64,000 nucleotides of DNA from Haloarcula argentinensis DSM 12282 (GCA_000336895.1 AOLX01000025.1:1-64000); one strand, 5' to 3'; counted from the first letter of the stretch, positions 1 to 9,609 are shown. The notes: generated by a model from the letters alone, not told the origin. Program-made: numbers and translations.

Positions 1-19
1 AGATGTGTATAAGAGACAG
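1..19. other. Tn5/Nextera mosaic-end adapter sequence
   Basis: The first 19 bases are AGATGTGTATAAGAGACAG, the mosaic end recognised by Tn5 transposase in tagmentation libraries. It is not haloarchaeal in composition and it interrupts a reading frame that runs in from the right. This is an untrimmed adapter at a contig end and not chromosomal sequence. Confidence 0.97.
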
Positions 20-195
20 ATCGGGAACTGTGCTGCGATAGCGACCGCGAGGACGAGCACGCCTTGTGGGTCGTTTGGCGTGGCCGCTAGCGCGTTAGAA
101 CCAAACGCGGCGGCGATGCCAGCGACGGCTGTCAGCGTCGTGACAGAGAGCCCCCGCATATGGGAGCTCATTCCGTCCGCCGTTTCCGTAGCCAT
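20..195 (-). CDS. EMC6-like small membrane protein, N-terminal part only
   Basis: An open frame starts at the ATG at 195 on the minus strand and runs off the left end, where the adapter replaces it; about 58 residues remain. The N-terminus is polar (MATETADGMSSHMRG), followed by a hydrophobic segment rich in Ala, Val and Leu and a second one that starts near residue 48. The pattern resembles the short EMC6-like membrane proteins annotated in haloarchaea, which have three membrane segments in about 100 residues. That family name rests on remembered similarity of the N-terminus. The gene is divergent from the winged-helix gene at 321. The missing C-terminus is an assembly effect and not a mutation. 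Confidence 0.6.
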
Positions 196-289
196 ACCAC
201 ACGTTCCACTACCCGCAACCAAAAGGTGCGCGGTTCAGCACTGTGACGCGGTCGCGAACGCATGTGCCGGTGAGACTGACTCCTCAATC

Positions 290-295
290 TTTATG
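290..295 (+). promoter_or_regulatory. TATA box of the 321 gene
   Basis: TTTATG is centred about 28 bases before the ATG at 321, the usual haloarchaeal distance from TATA box to a leaderless start. Confidence 0.5.
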
Positions 296-320
296 CGCCC
301 GGCGCTTGTGATTACGGGTA

Positions 321-584
321 ATGACGGACTCTGATGGGGAAGCCATCGCAGACCTTCCGCCGAGCGCAAAGCTCGTGTACAAGGTTCTGGAGTACGACGG
401 CCCACTGACACAGAAAGGCATCGTCGAGGAGTCGATGCTTTCGGCACGGACCGTCCGATACGCTCTGGAACGACTCGACGAAGTCGGTGTTATCGAAGAA
501 GACGTGTACTTCGCCGACGCGCGACAGAACCTCTACGAGATTACCGAACAACCGGCAGAAGCAGACGCCGCAGTTTCGGACTGA
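321..584 (+). CDS. Winged-helix (MarR-like) DNA-binding protein
   Basis: This 87-residue protein is almost entirely one winged helix-turn-helix domain. Residues 13-75 carry the pattern LPPSAKLVYKVLEYDGPLTQ, then an ARTVRYALERL recognition helix, then a wing (VYFADARQNLYEI). The acidic C-terminal tail is short. Single-domain proteins of this type are common in haloarchaea and act as transcriptional regulators or chromatin-associated factors. No effector domain or metal site is visible. It stands alone, divergent from the truncated membrane-protein gene and facing the hydrolase gene at 631. Its target cannot be deduced from context. Confidence 0.8.
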   Translation: MTDSDGEAIADLPPSAKLVYKVLEYDGPLTQKGIVEESMLSARTVRYALERLDEVGVIEEDVYFADARQNLYEITEQPAEADAAVSD

Positions 585-630
585 CTCGCCTTCTCGCTCG
601 CTGTTTCCCAGCGCGGTCAGGAGCTTGCCG

Positions 631-1188
631 TTACAGCGACGCGACCACGTCGTCCGTCGTCGCGATCGTCGCGAACTCACCACGCAGGTGCGCCAGCGCC
701 GTTCGATGGACGAGATCCGGCTCGAAGCGCTCCCCGTCGAGCGTTCGGTCGAACGTCGCTGTCGCGTCGCCTGGGACGACGACATCGAACCCGCGGTTTT
801 CGGCCATCCGCGTCGTCGTTGAGACGCAGTGGTCAGTCGTCAGGCCACAGATGACAAGCGTCTCGGAGGCATTGTCGCGAAGCCAGTCCGCAAGTCCGGT
901 GTCGATGAACGCGCCGTTGACGCGCTTCGCAAACGTCGCCTCTCCTGTTTTGGGCGCCAGTTCCGGTTTGAACGCGAACCCTGGCTCACCGCGCCGAAGC
1001 GGCGAGTCCGGCTCAGTAGAGTCGTGGCGAACGTGCGCAACTGGCAGATCGCGCTCTCGCCATGCAGTAAGGAGGCGCGTCGCGTTCGCCTCGGCGTCGG
1101 GGTTGTTCCGTGTCCCCCACACCGGGTCGTCGAATCCTTGCTGGAAATCCACCAGCACAAGCACCGGCGTTTCGGGAAGCGAGACCAT
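631..1188 (-). CDS. Isochorismatase-family cysteine hydrolase
   Basis: The 185-residue product has the isochorismatase/nicotinamidase fold. The catalytic triad is visible: Asp14 in VLVDFQ, Lys88 in FAKRVNGAF and Cys121 in TTDHCVSTT. The cis-peptide-type GLTTDH segment before the cysteine is also present. Such enzymes hydrolyse small amides or esters such as nicotinamide or N-carbamoyl compounds; the substrate here is not evident, and the metal-binding histidines typical of nicotinamidases are not obvious. The length matches the family. It starts one base after the stop codon of the YqcI-like gene in the genome layout (gene order on the minus strand: 1190-2011 first, then this gene), so the two are probably cotranscribed. 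Confidence 0.88.
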   Translation of the reverse strand: MVSLPETPVLVLVDFQQGFDDPVWGTRNNPDAEANATRLLTAWRERDLPVAHVRHDSTEPDSPLRRGEPGFAFKPELAPKTGEATFAKRVNGAFIDTGLADWLRDNASETLVICGLTTDHCVSTTTRMAENRGFDVVVPGDATATFDRTLDGERFEPDLVHRTALAHLRGEFATIATTDDVVASL

Positions 1189-1189
1189 C

Positions 1190-2011
1190 TCAGTCAGCCA
1201 GCTCCGGCGCGGGCGTCTCGACGAGCCACTTCGATTTCGGATGCTCGCGCGTCACGGTTATCGGGCACTCATCCGGCGAGGCGTTCTCGTCCGATGACAG
1301 CATATACTGCGGCCATTCTCGGTCGCCCTCGACGCCCCAGTCACCTAGGTCGGCGTGGGGACAGACGCCGTCGTACTCCTTCAGCCGTCCCTGAATGACA
1401 TCGCGGGCATGCTGGCCGGCCTCGGTGTCGGCCGTGACGTTCAGGTCCTCGAACAGCGCCCGGGGCTGGAACGTGATCTCCAGCCCGACCGGACAGTAGC
1501 GGCTCTTTCGCGTGTCGTAGAACGGTGCGCGGCAGGTCGGAAACATCGGCTTGCCGCCGAAACAGAACTCCCAGTGCGGGTCGTCCGGGTCAGTCGGAAT
1601 ATCCTCGGGCCACGGCTCCGGGTCGTGGACGTGGAGGAACTGAAGAATGTGCCAGAGTCGGTCGTGGTACTCGGCCTCTGTCAGTGGCCGTTCGGGTGGC
1701 CGGAAGAAGGTCACTAGCGAGGCCCGCTCGCTGTGGTCTTGGTAGGTATCGAGATACTCCAGCAGCGTCTGGCCGAGGTCGAACAGCGCGTCCGCGTCGC
1801 TCATCGACGGGACAGCCGTGTACAGCGGCTCACCGTCCCGAACTGACTCAGCGCCGAAAAAACAGGGGAACGGGGAGCCGTTTCGCTCGCCGGTCAGCCC
1901 CTCACGGAAGGTCCGCCAGTGGGCCCCGACCCACTCTGGCGCATCGCCCCGCTCCACTCGGGCGGCCAGCGTCTCCTGGTCTTGTAGCCTACCGACGACT
2001 GCATCGGTCAT
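1190..2011 (-). CDS. YqcI/YcgG family protein
   Basis: The 273-residue protein matches the YqcI/YcgG family by its two conserved blocks: FPCFFG at residues 48-53 and the run [12 protein letters not shown] near 146-157, followed by TCRAP and a CP pair near 173. Bacterial relatives are cytosolic proteins of about 230-260 residues whose biochemical role is not firmly established; some are stress-induced. Conserved cysteines at about 50, 150, 160 and 173 could form a metal or redox site, which is inference. The downstream neighbour, the cysteine hydrolase, follows after a single base, so the pair likely forms an operon. Confidence 0.8.
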   Translation of the reverse strand: MTDAVVGRLQDQETLAARVERGDAPEWVGAHWRTFREGLTGERNGSPFPCFFGAESVRDGEPLYTAVPSMSDADALFDLGQTLLEYLDTYQDHSERASLVTFFRPPERPLTEAEYHDRLWHILQFLHVHDPEPWPEDIPTDPDDPHWEFCFGGKPMFPTCRAPFYDTRKSRYCPVGLEITFQPRALFEDLNVTADTEAGQHARDVIQGRLKEYDGVCPHADLGDWGVEGDREWPQYMLSSDENASPDECPITVTREHPKSKWLVETPAPELAD

Positions 2012-2111
2012 AGCTAGATTCTCGCGCTCCAGCGGAATTTAGCTGTCGTTTTCGCCGGCTCGGCCCGACTCTCCGGGCGGTAACCGTGAGACTGCTCCCC
2101 CTCGCTGAACC

Positions 2112-3989
2112 CTACGACAGCACGACGGTAATCGTGCTCCCGCGGTCGATAGCACGCTCCAGTTCCTCGGCGATGCCCGACCCGCGCGAGACCTGAATCT
2201 CGCCGCCACGGGAGACGGTCGCGGTAAAGAGGTACTCGCCGTCGGCCTGCAGTTCGACCGTGTCACCGGCGTGCCCGTCGAGCGGGACGATGACGTGCCG
2301 CGAGGTAACTTCCGGCTGGACGATTTCGCCCTGCTTGCCGCCGGATTCAGTCTGGGGGCCGCCCGACGGCCCGGACGGTCGTTCCTCGAAGGTCCGCACG
2401 TCGATGTCGATACCGAGGCGGTTCTCCACGTCGGAGATGCGGCCGCCGCCCTTGCCGATGACCTGCGAGATGTCGTCGTCTTCGACCCAGACGACAGCGG
2501 TGTTCGGGCCGCGGAGTTCGACCTCGACGTGGCCCCGAGCGATAGAGCGGATCTCGCGTTCGACCTCCTGTTTGGCGAGGCGGTCGACGCCGGAGTCCTG
2601 CTCGTCCTCGTCGTCGTTCAGCGGCACCGTCACGACCTGGTTGTTGAAGGTGTAGATCTCGAACTCCGGCCGACCAGTCTCGAAGTCCTGAACCATGATG
2701 ACCGGTCGCGCGAGGTCCTCTTCCATCAGCCCCTGTGGGACCTTGACTTCGGTCGTCACGTCGTAGACCGTGTCGACCTCCCCGGCTTCGATGTAGACGA
2801 CGGTGTCGACGATCTGGGGGATGAGCCCGAGTTCGACGCGGCCGATGAGCCGCTGAAGCGCGTCGATGGCGCGGGTCGCGTGAACGACGCCGACCATGCC
2901 GACGCCGGCCAGTCGCATGTCCGCGAACACCTCGAAGTCGTCGGTCTTGCGCACCTCGTCGTAGATAGTGTAGTCCGGCCGGACCATCAGCAGCGAGTCG
3001 GCGGTCTTCTCCATCGAGCCGCCGAGTTCGGTGTACTGCGTGATGTTCGGGCCGACCTGGAGGTCTCGCGGTTTCTCCATCGTCTTGACTGCATAGTCGG
3101 CGTCGACGAGGAACTCCCCGACCGCTTGGGCGAACGTCGACTTCCCGGCCCCGGGCGAGCCGGAGATGAGGACGCCGCGCTGGTGTTCGGTGAAGCGGTC
3201 CCGGAGCTGGTCCGCGTACTCGTAGTCGTCCAGCTCGGTCTTGACAATGGGCCGGACGGCCGTGATTTCGAGTGCGTCCGAGAAGGGTGGCCGCGCGATG
3301 GCGATGCGGTAGTCCCGGAACTGGGTGATGGTCATGCCGGGCTCGTCGAGTTCGAGGAAGCCGTCCGGCGAGGCGCGCGCGCTTTCCTCGATGTCGGCGG
3401 CGTACTCCCGGAGTTCGCTCTCCGTCGCGGGACTGTCGCGGATCGGCGTGTACTGCATGTCGCCGATAGATCCCTTCTTGGCGTAGGGCTCGACACCGAC
3501 TTTGAGGTGGACGCTCATCGTCCCCTCGTCGAAGAAGTTCTCTATCTGCAGACGGTCGACTGTTCGCTTGACTGGGTCGACGAACTCCACTGCCAGGCCC
3601 TTCGCGCGGGCGACTTCGGCCTGGACGTCGTCGCTGGTCACGAGCGTCGCGTCGCGGTCCCCGGCGATGTCCCGGATGAGTGCGTCGATCTGCCCTTCGC
3701 CGGCCTCTCGTTTCTCGATAGCGTCGGGCCGCCGGCCCACGTACTCCACGTCGATGAGGCCGTCTTCGGCCAGATCGACGAGCGTCTGGAGTTCTTCGAG
3801 TCCCTCCCAGCCCGTCTCGCGGCCGTCGTTCGCCTGTGCTTCGAGTTCGCCGACGACGGCTTCGGGAACGACGACCGTCGCGCCGGCAAAGCCCATGCCG
3901 TCGACGTCGGTGTCGGGGTCGGCATCGGCCTTCACTTGGTCGGACACGCGGCCGTCGATGACCACGCTCGTGTCCGGTACGATTTCCAT
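2112..3989 (-). CDS. PIN domain-ATPase-KH protein (PINA-like)
   Basis: This 625-residue protein has three parts. Residues 1-140 form a PIN nuclease-like domain that begins MEIVPDTSVVIDGR (Asp6, with further acidic residues near 48, 102 and 120). Residues about 220-460 form a VirB11/PilT-type secretion-like ATPase with Walker A GSPGAGKST at 277-285. Near 505-525 is a KH RNA/DNA-binding motif VIGKGGGRI. The same architecture occurs across archaea. The Sulfolobus relative PINA is a hexameric ATPase that promotes branch migration of Holliday junctions, and that is the best clue to function. The gene stands alone, divergent from the M20 peptidase region. The ATG at 3989 gives the start expected for the PIN domain. 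Confidence 0.92.
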   Translation of the reverse strand: MEIVPDTSVVIDGRVSDQVKADADPDTDVDGMGFAGATVVVPEAVVGELEAQANDGRETGWEGLEELQTLVDLAEDGLIDVEYVGRRPDAIEKREAGEGQIDALIRDIAGDRDATLVTSDDVQAEVARAKGLAVEFVDPVKRTVDRLQIENFFDEGTMSVHLKVGVEPYAKKGSIGDMQYTPIRDSPATESELREYAADIEESARASPDGFLELDEPGMTITQFRDYRIAIARPPFSDALEITAVRPIVKTELDDYEYADQLRDRFTEHQRGVLISGSPGAGKSTFAQAVGEFLVDADYAVKTMEKPRDLQVGPNITQYTELGGSMEKTADSLLMVRPDYTIYDEVRKTDDFEVFADMRLAGVGMVGVVHATRAIDALQRLIGRVELGLIPQIVDTVVYIEAGEVDTVYDVTTEVKVPQGLMEEDLARPVIMVQDFETGRPEFEIYTFNNQVVTVPLNDDEDEQDSGVDRLAKQEVEREIRSIARGHVEVELRGPNTAVVWVEDDDISQVIGKGGGRISDVENRLGIDIDVRTFEERPSGPSGGPQTESGGKQGEIVQPEVTSRHVIVPLDGHAGDTVELQADGEYLFTATVSRGGEIQVSRGSGIAEELERAIDRGSTITVVLS

Positions 3990-4095
3990 ACACGAACGTT
4001 GGAGACTGCCGTTGATAAGGGTGTGGAGTCCGCACGCTGTCTGTCTCTATGCACCGACACTGCGAAAGCGGGACAGACGCTGTAGCGCAGCCGAC

Positions 4096-4374
4096 CTAGA
4101 CGGCCTTTTGCAACCGCGTTCGGACACTCCGGTCGGCGGCGGCGAGCGCCGCCTGGCCGAACTTCCGAGCACTACGCTCGCGAACCAGGAGCGTCCGGGT
4201 CAACTCTCGGAGGCCGTGCCGCTCGACGCTGAGTTCGACTGTTTCGGCGTTCGTCGCAACGAGGTCAACGTGCTGGTTGTCCCGCAGTGCCCGCCGCAGT
4301 TCGCTGACTTCATCGGCTGTGGCCGCTTCGACCGCTATTTCGGAGCCCATCCCCTCTACATACGCACTTGGCAT
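4096..4374 (-). CDS. Conserved hypothetical small protein
   Basis: A 92-residue reading frame starts at the ATG at 4374 (MPSAYVEGMGSEIAVEA); an alternative ATG lies at 4350. The frame extends further upstream without a stop, but the AT-rich stretch TAAACAATTTAG just before 4374 looks like promoter and not coding sequence. The product is mixed alpha/beta by eye (an acidic first half, then LVRERSARKFGQAALAAADR) and has no cysteine or recognisable motif. It is divergent from the M20 peptidase gene at 4485. I do not recognise a family. Confidence 0.6.
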   Translation of the reverse strand: MPSAYVEGMGSEIAVEAATADEVSELRRALRDNQHVDLVATNAETVELSVERHGLRELTRTLLVRERSARKFGQAALAAADRSVRTRLQKAV

Positions 4375-4484
4375 GTATTTGGGCACCACTAAATTGTTTA
4401 GGCTGCCGTGGTTCGTCACTCGGCGAGACACAACCCCGCGAGCCCGCCGCGGATTTTTTGCTGTCCGCGCTCCCGAACCACGGT

Positions 4485-5567
4485 ATGGAGACGCTGCCGT
4501 CGCTGACTCACGACCTCGTTTCGATCTCCAGTCACGACGACGAAGCGGCTGCGGGGGAGTATATCCTGACGTGGCTCCGGGAGCACACCAATGCACGCGT
4601 CAGCCGTGATGACCACGGCAACGTCATCGCGCGAAAGGGACAGGGCGACACGTCACTGGCACTTGTCGGCCACCACGACGTCGTCCCACCGGACGAGTCG
4701 CAGGTCGACGCCGACGGCGAGTACGTCATCGAAGAACGCGACGGCCGCCTCTACGGCCGCGGTGCGGCGGACATGAAAGGGTGTGTTGCCGCGGCGATGC
4801 TGGCCTTCCGGGACGCCGACCCCGCCAGCGAACTGGTCTTCGCCTCCTTCGTCGGCGAGGAACAGGGCGGGGTCGGCTGCCAGGCCGCTATCGAGGATGG
4901 CTTCGCGCCCGACTACGCCGTCGTCGGTGAGGGCTCGACCGGCTACTCCGCACCCGGTGTCACGGATGTGGCCGTCGCGCACAAGGGTCGGCGCGGGTCG
5001 ACTATTGTTGCCGAAGGCGCGGCGGCCCATGCCAGCGAACCCGACGCGGGCGCGAACGCCATCTACCGCGCGACCGACGCCGTCGACGTGGTTCGGGACC
5101 TCGACTTCCCGTCGACGACAGTGCTCGGCCACGAGATGAGCGGGAGCGTCGCAGCCACCGAGATTGACGGGGGTTCGGCCTGGAACGTCATCCCAGAGCG
5201 CTGTGCGGTCACCGTCGACGAGCGGACGGTCCCCGACGAGCGCGCACCGCTTGACAGGGTCGAAGCCATCGACGGCGTGTCCTGGCGCGTTGACCAGGAC
5301 CTCCCGCCGATGGCCTGTGGCGACGCCGGATTCGCGGAGAGGGTGCTGGACGCCGCTACCGCGGCTCAGGACGCTACACCCGAACACGTCGTCAAACCGC
5401 ACGCGACCGATGCCGGCTGGCTCGCCCAGGCCGGAACGGACTGCGTCGTTGTCGGCGCGGCCGAACCCGGCGAGGCACACACCGCCGACGAGAGCGTGTC
5501 GCTAACCGTCGTCGAACGATGTCGGAACGTCTACGAGCGCGTCGCCGAGTCGTGGCCGTCCGAGTGA
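4485..5567 (+). CDS. M20 family zinc peptidase (DapE/ArgE type)
   Basis: The ATG at 4485 gives a 360-residue protein; an upstream in-frame ATG at 4368 would add residues unlike the family. Zinc-site motifs are clear: GHHDVVP at 62-68, GRGAADMKG around Asp96, the GEEQGG catalytic glutamate pair at 125-126, VGEG at 148-151 and a distal His in EAHTADE near the end. Family members remove acyl groups or amino-terminal carrier proteins from amino acids. In archaea this branch includes the LysW-gamma-lysine/ornithine hydrolases of lysine and arginine synthesis, but no lysW or arg genes lie nearby, so the substrate is open. It is a single-gene unit. Confidence 0.88.
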   Translation: METLPSLTHDLVSISSHDDEAAAGEYILTWLREHTNARVSRDDHGNVIARKGQGDTSLALVGHHDVVPPDESQVDADGEYVIEERDGRLYGRGAADMKGCVAAAMLAFRDADPASELVFASFVGEEQGGVGCQAAIEDGFAPDYAVVGEGSTGYSAPGVTDVAVAHKGRRGSTIVAEGAAAHASEPDAGANAIYRATDAVDVVRDLDFPSTTVLGHEMSGSVAATEIDGGSAWNVIPERCAVTVDERTVPDERAPLDRVEAIDGVSWRVDQDLPPMACGDAGFAERVLDAATAAQDATPEHVVKPHATDAGWLAQAGTDCVVVGAAEPGEAHTADESVSLTVVERCRNVYERVAESWPSE

Positions 5568-5665
5568 TTGGCGACTGTTCCGTGTCGCCTTGATATGCCC
5601 TGTTAGCCAGTGCACCCCTTACCGGCGGCATCGGGTCTTTACCGTCGCCGGCCTAACCCCGCCGT

Positions 5666-7168
5666 ATGGCAACAGCGAGCGAGGACAGCGAGTCCACGTA
5701 CGAGCAGTTTCTGGATCACGTCCGCCGCCTCCACTACGTCCAGGACGCCGGCGGCGTCCTCAACTGGGACCAGCAGGTGATGATGCCCGACGCCGGCACG
5801 CCGGCCCGGGCGAAGCAGACCTCTGCCATCTCCACGCTTCATCATGAACTGCTGACTGACGACGACTTGGCCGACTGGCTGGACGAACTCGACGATGCCG
5901 ACCTCGACCCCGAGCAGGCGGCTGTCGTCCGGGAGGTCCGGCGGGACCACGAGCGAGCCACCAAGGTTCCCGCCGATCTGGTCGAACGCATTTCCGAGGC
6001 GTCCTCGAACGCCCTGCCGGTCTGGAAGGAGGCCAAGGCCGAGGACGACTTCGACGCCTTCGCTGACACGCTCGAAGAACTCGTCGAACTCCGCCGGGAG
6101 TACGCCGCCGCCATCGACCCCGACCGTGACCCCTACGAGGTGCTGTTCGAGGAATACGAACCGTACCTCGGCATCGACACCGCCGAGGACGTGCTGACAG
6201 ACCTGCGAGACGCGCTCGTCCCGCTCATCGACGACATCGCCGACAGCGACGTGACGCTTGCGGACCCGTTTGAGGGGACGTACGACGACGACACACAGCA
6301 CGCTCTCGTCGAGACGGCGCTGGACACGCTAGGGTACGACTGGGACCGCGGCCGCCTCGACACCGCGCCCCACCCGTTCTCGATGGGGACACAGTTCGAC
6401 GCCCGCGTCACCACCCGCTTCACCCCTGAGGACCCGCTGGACGCGCTGGGCTCGACCATTCACGAGTTCGGCCATGCCACCTACACGCTCGGCCTGCCAC
6501 AGGAGGCGTACGGCACGCCGCTGGGCGACAACCGCGACCTCTCGGTCCACGAGTCACAGTCCCGCTTCTGGGAGAACCACGTCGGTCGTTCACGCCCGTT
6601 CTGGGACTTCTTCACCGAGACGGCCAACGACCACCTCGGGACTGACGCCACCGCCCAGCAGTTCTACGAAGCGTTCAACGAGGTGTACGACGACAACCTC
6701 ATCCGGGTCGAAGCGGACGAACTGACTTACCATATGCACATCATCGTCCGCTTCGAAATCGAGCGCGACCTCATCCGCGGGGACCTCGACGTGGCGGACG
6801 TGCCGCAGGTCTGGAACGACAAGATGGAGGAGTATCTCGGCGTCCGTCCCGACACCGACGCCGAGGGCTGTCTGCAGGACATCCACTGGACCAACGGGTC
6901 CTTCGGCTACTTCCCGACCTACACGCTCGGGTCGGTGCTGGCCGCACAGCTGGACCACCACGCTCGGCAGGACATTGACGGCTTCGACGACCACGTCCGC
7001 GCCGGCGAGTTCGACCCGATCCACGACTGGCTCACCGAGAACGTCCATCAGCACGGCGCACGCTATCGGACTGACGACCTCGTGGAAGAAGCGACGGGTG
7101 AAACCTTCACCGCTGAGCACTTCCTCAACTACGCCGATGAGAAGTACCGCACGCTGTACGACTGCTGA
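5666..7168 (+). CDS. M32 family carboxypeptidase
   Basis: This 500-residue protein has the length and helical character of M32 metallocarboxypeptidases such as thermostable carboxypeptidase 1. The zinc-binding HEFGH motif is at 266-270. It is preceded by the family block DARVTTRF and followed by the [10 protein letters not shown] block at 295-304, which supplies the third ligand region. The later conserved segment [18 protein letters not shown] is also present. It should cleave C-terminal residues from peptides in the cytoplasm; there is no signal peptide. The first ATG at 5666 is correct because the upstream sequence carries stops and GC-rich spacer. No operon partner is close. Confidence 0.95.
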   Translation: MATASEDSESTYEQFLDHVRRLHYVQDAGGVLNWDQQVMMPDAGTPARAKQTSAISTLHHELLTDDDLADWLDELDDADLDPEQAAVVREVRRDHERATKVPADLVERISEASSNALPVWKEAKAEDDFDAFADTLEELVELRREYAAAIDPDRDPYEVLFEEYEPYLGIDTAEDVLTDLRDALVPLIDDIADSDVTLADPFEGTYDDDTQHALVETALDTLGYDWDRGRLDTAPHPFSMGTQFDARVTTRFTPEDPLDALGSTIHEFGHATYTLGLPQEAYGTPLGDNRDLSVHESQSRFWENHVGRSRPFWDFFTETANDHLGTDATAQQFYEAFNEVYDDNLIRVEADELTYHMHIIVRFEIERDLIRGDLDVADVPQVWNDKMEEYLGVRPDTDAEGCLQDIHWTNGSFGYFPTYTLGSVLAAQLDHHARQDIDGFDDHVRAGEFDPIHDWLTENVHQHGARYRTDDLVEEATGETFTAEHFLNYADEKYRTLYDC

Positions 7169-7225
7169 CACGATGGTCGACGAACGCCGTTCCAGATATC
7201 GACTCTGATACTATTGGGCAACTCG

Positions 7226-7234
7226 TTTTATATT
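7226..7234 (+). promoter_or_regulatory. TATA box of the transducer gene
   Basis: TTTTATATT is centred 28 bases before the ATG at 7258. This favours that ATG, with a leaderless transcript, over the in-frame GTG at 7246. Confidence 0.65.
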
Positions 7235-7257
7235 CCCCGTCCATTGTGACGACTACT

Positions 7258-8244
7258 ATGGCTGAGAGACCGACGGAAAATGTACCGAGCCAAACAGGGT
7301 CGGGAATCGACGATAATATCGACGCGGATATTCAGGACGACATCGCGGAGAACATCGACACGGAGGCCGGCTACAGTCACGCCGCCGCAAGCGAGATTCA
7401 GACGATGCTGTCCGAGTTGGAGGGATCGTCAGTCGGTATCGCGGAGGAAACCGCCGACATCCGCGAACAGGCTGCCGAGCAGTACGAGAGCCTGACAGAT
7501 ATCGCAAACGAAGTGTCGAACCTCTCTGCGTCGGTCGAGCAGATTGCCTCGTCGTCCGAAGAGGTGTCCGCGGCCTCCCGCGAAGCGAAGGAACTCGCCG
7601 AGCGCGGGCAGGGGAACGCTGACGACGTCCACGAGGCGATGGAGAACATCCAGCAGGCGGCCGACAGCGTTGCCGAGGACGTCAAGACGATTCAGGAGAG
7701 CGTCCAGGAGATCGACGAGATCGTCGACGTCATCAACGACATCGCCGACCAGACCAATATGCTGGCGCTGAACGCATCCATCGAGGCCGCTCGCGCCGGC
7801 GAAGCTGGTGAGGGGTTCGCCGTCGTCGCAAACGAGGTCAAGAGCCTCGCCGAGGAGTCACAGGAGCAGGCGACGACCATCGAGCAGATGATCGATGGCA
7901 TTCAGGACGATACCGAAAACGCCGTCGAGAGCCTCGAAGAGAGCAACGAGGAGATCGACGAGGGGATCGACACCGTCGAGGAATCGACCGAAATTCTCGA
8001 AGAGATCGACGATACCGTCCGCGAAGTCAACGACGGTATCGAAGAGGTCGCGACGGCCACGGACCAGCAGGCCGCCTCGACTGAGGAAGTGGCCAGCATG
8101 ATCGACCAGTCCACGGACGCAGCCAAGGATATCGCCGACAGCACAGCCGATATCGCCGACGAATCCGATGAGCAAACAGATCTGCTCACCGACATCAATC
8201 AGGCGATAGACGACCTCGTTGCGGACCTCCAGCGCAACAACTGA
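7258..8244 (+). CDS. Soluble methyl-accepting chemotaxis transducer
   Basis: From the ATG at 7258 the protein has 328 residues and no hydrophobic segment, so it is cytosolic. An acidic 40-residue N-terminus leads into a long coiled coil. The signalling hairpin tip is unmistakable at about 160-200 ([20 protein letters not shown], then [18 protein letters not shown]). Flanking helices contain Glu/Gln pairs suited to methylation. It should couple to CheW/CheA, but no ligand-sensing domain is present, so the input is unknown. Haloarchaea carry several soluble Htr transducers of this kind. No che genes are in the window. A strong TATA box supports a single-gene transcript. Confidence 0.93.
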   Translation: MAERPTENVPSQTGSGIDDNIDADIQDDIAENIDTEAGYSHAAASEIQTMLSELEGSSVGIAEETADIREQAAEQYESLTDIANEVSNLSASVEQIASSSEEVSAASREAKELAERGQGNADDVHEAMENIQQAADSVAEDVKTIQESVQEIDEIVDVINDIADQTNMLALNASIEAARAGEAGEGFAVVANEVKSLAEESQEQATTIEQMIDGIQDDTENAVESLEESNEEIDEGIDTVEESTEILEEIDDTVREVNDGIEEVATATDQQAASTEEVASMIDQSTDAAKDIADSTADIADESDEQTDLLTDINQAIDDLVADLQRNN

Positions 8245-8297
8245 GCCGGTTGGACATCTCGGCCCTACAGCTCAAAACACTCGAGACGAACCAGTCG

Positions 8298-8304
8298 TTT
8301 ATTT
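8298..8304 (+). promoter_or_regulatory. TATA box of ubaA
   Basis: TTTATTT is centred 26 bases before the ATG at 8327 and fits a leaderless transcript starting at that ATG. Confidence 0.6.
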
Positions 8305-8326
8305 CTCCGGGTGGCGTACGACCACT

Positions 8327-9142
8327 ATGCGACCGGATCTGGACCCAGAACAGCTTGACCGCTACTCCCGGCACATCATCATGAACGACGTCGGGCCGGA
8401 GGGCCAGGCCGCGCTGCTCGACACCGATGTACTGGTCGTCGGGGCCGGCGGCCTCGGCGCACCAGTCCTCCAGTACCTCGCGGCTGCGGGCATCGGCCGG
8501 CTCGGGATCGTTGACGACGACGTGGTCGAGCGGTCGAACCTCCAGCGGCAGGTCATCCACGGTGATGACGACGTTGGCCGGCCAAAGGTCGACAGCGCCG
8601 CCGAATTCGTGACCGGGCTCAACCCCGACGTGACCGTCGACCGCCACGAACTGCGGCTGGCGCGGGAGAACGCGACCGATCTAGTGGCTGACTACGACAT
8701 CGTCGTCGACGCCTCCGACAACTTCGCCACGCGCTTTCTTGTCAACGACGCCTGCACGCTCTCGGGCACGCCGTTCTCCCACGGGGCGATCTTCCAGTTC
8801 GAGGGGCAGGTGACGACGTTCTCGGGCGACAGCCCATGTTACCGCTGTCTGTTCCCCGAGGCCCCACCGGAGGGCACCGTCCCCGACTGCGCGACTGCGG
8901 GCGTTCTCGGTGTCCTGCCGGGCACTATCGGATGCATGCAGGCGACCGAAGTCGTCAAACTCGCAATGGACTACGGCGAGACGCTGGAGGGGCGACTCGT
9001 CGCCTACGACGCCGCCGAGATGTCCTTTGAGGAGATCCCTGTCGCTGCCAAACCCGACTGCCCGGTGTGTGGCGACGACCCCGCTATCGCGAGCGTCGCC
9101 GACGCCAGCTACGAGGGTCGCTGTTCGCTCGCTGAGGACTGA
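8327..9142 (+). CDS. ubaA: E1-like SAMP-activating enzyme UbaA
   Basis: This 271-residue ThiF/MoeB/HesA protein adenylates the C-terminal glycine of ubiquitin-like SAMP proteins, which then serve in protein conjugation and in sulfur transfer for molybdopterin and tRNA thiolation. Visible features are the nucleotide-binding loop GAGGLGAPV at 39-47, the SNLQRQ block at 70-75, the D-A-S-D segment near 128-131, zinc cysteines CYRC at 171-174 and CPVC at 245-248, and the candidate catalytic Cys188 in PDCATAGVLG. Length equals that of Haloferax UbaA. The start is set by the TATA box; an upstream frame extension is not needed. Likely substrates (SAMP/MoaD-like proteins) lie near 33.5-35 kb. It is transcribed alone. 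Confidence 0.93.
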   Translation: MRPDLDPEQLDRYSRHIIMNDVGPEGQAALLDTDVLVVGAGGLGAPVLQYLAAAGIGRLGIVDDDVVERSNLQRQVIHGDDDVGRPKVDSAAEFVTGLNPDVTVDRHELRLARENATDLVADYDIVVDASDNFATRFLVNDACTLSGTPFSHGAIFQFEGQVTTFSGDSPCYRCLFPEAPPEGTVPDCATAGVLGVLPGTIGCMQATEVVKLAMDYGETLEGRLVAYDAAEMSFEEIPVAAKPDCPVCGDDPAIASVADASYEGRCSLAED

Positions 9143-9237
9143 GTGGAACCGTTCCGTTCTCCTGTCTAATTCTCACGGCTGATACTGCGGAACCGAGGTT
9201 TATGTCACGATAGCCACGAGTCGGGACAACGACCCAC

Positions 9238-9609
9238 ATGTCCCGTCCTGACCACGCCTCTCACCCCTTCTCAGTTCGCTTTGAGAAGCCCAGCTACGTC
9301 GAACTGGTGTTCTCGCTGGTGCTCGTCTGGGGCTTCGGCGACGCGCTGTCGACGCTGTTCGCCGCGCAGTTCGCCGGGCCGGGGCTGGAGGCCAACCCGT
9401 GGATACGAGTCCTCCTTATCCACGAACCGCTGCTCGTGATTGCGCTGAAGATGGCAGTCGTCCTTTACGTCGGCGTCGTCCTGCTCGAATGTCGTGACGT
9501 AGTCGAGCGGGTCCCGCTGTGGCGGGCCTGGCTCCTGTCTGTCGTCGCCCTCGGCGCGGTCGTCGTCCTCGGCAACACGTACGTCGGTTTGGCCGCAGCC
9601 GCCGCTTAG
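9238..9609 (+). CDS. Small membrane protein (possibly DUF5658-like)
   Basis: The 123-residue product has a polar N-terminus of about 20 residues and then three hydrophobic stretches (about 22-45, 60-82 and 95-120). The segment FGDALSTLFAAQFAGPGLEANP between the first two, with its Asp, Gly and EANP residues, recalls the DUF5658-type membrane proteins of archaea; this is a tentative match, and no enzymatic residue pattern is evident. It ends in a convergent overlap of four bases with the cobalamin-binding gene. It has its own TATA-like GTTTAT before the start. Confidence 0.65.
   Translation: MSRPDHASHPFSVRFEKPSYVELVFSLVLVWGFGDALSTLFAAQFAGPGLEANPWIRVLLIHEPLLVIALKMAVVLYVGVVLLECRDVVERVPLWRAWLLSVVALGAVVVLGNTYVGLAAAAA

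Noticed and set aside
2271..4085. 604-codon open frame on the plus strand, antisense to the PIN-ATPase gene
   Set aside because: It mirrors codon positions of the real gene in GC-rich DNA and yields Val/Asp-rich protein without any motif; the minus-strand protein has PIN, Walker and KH motifs.
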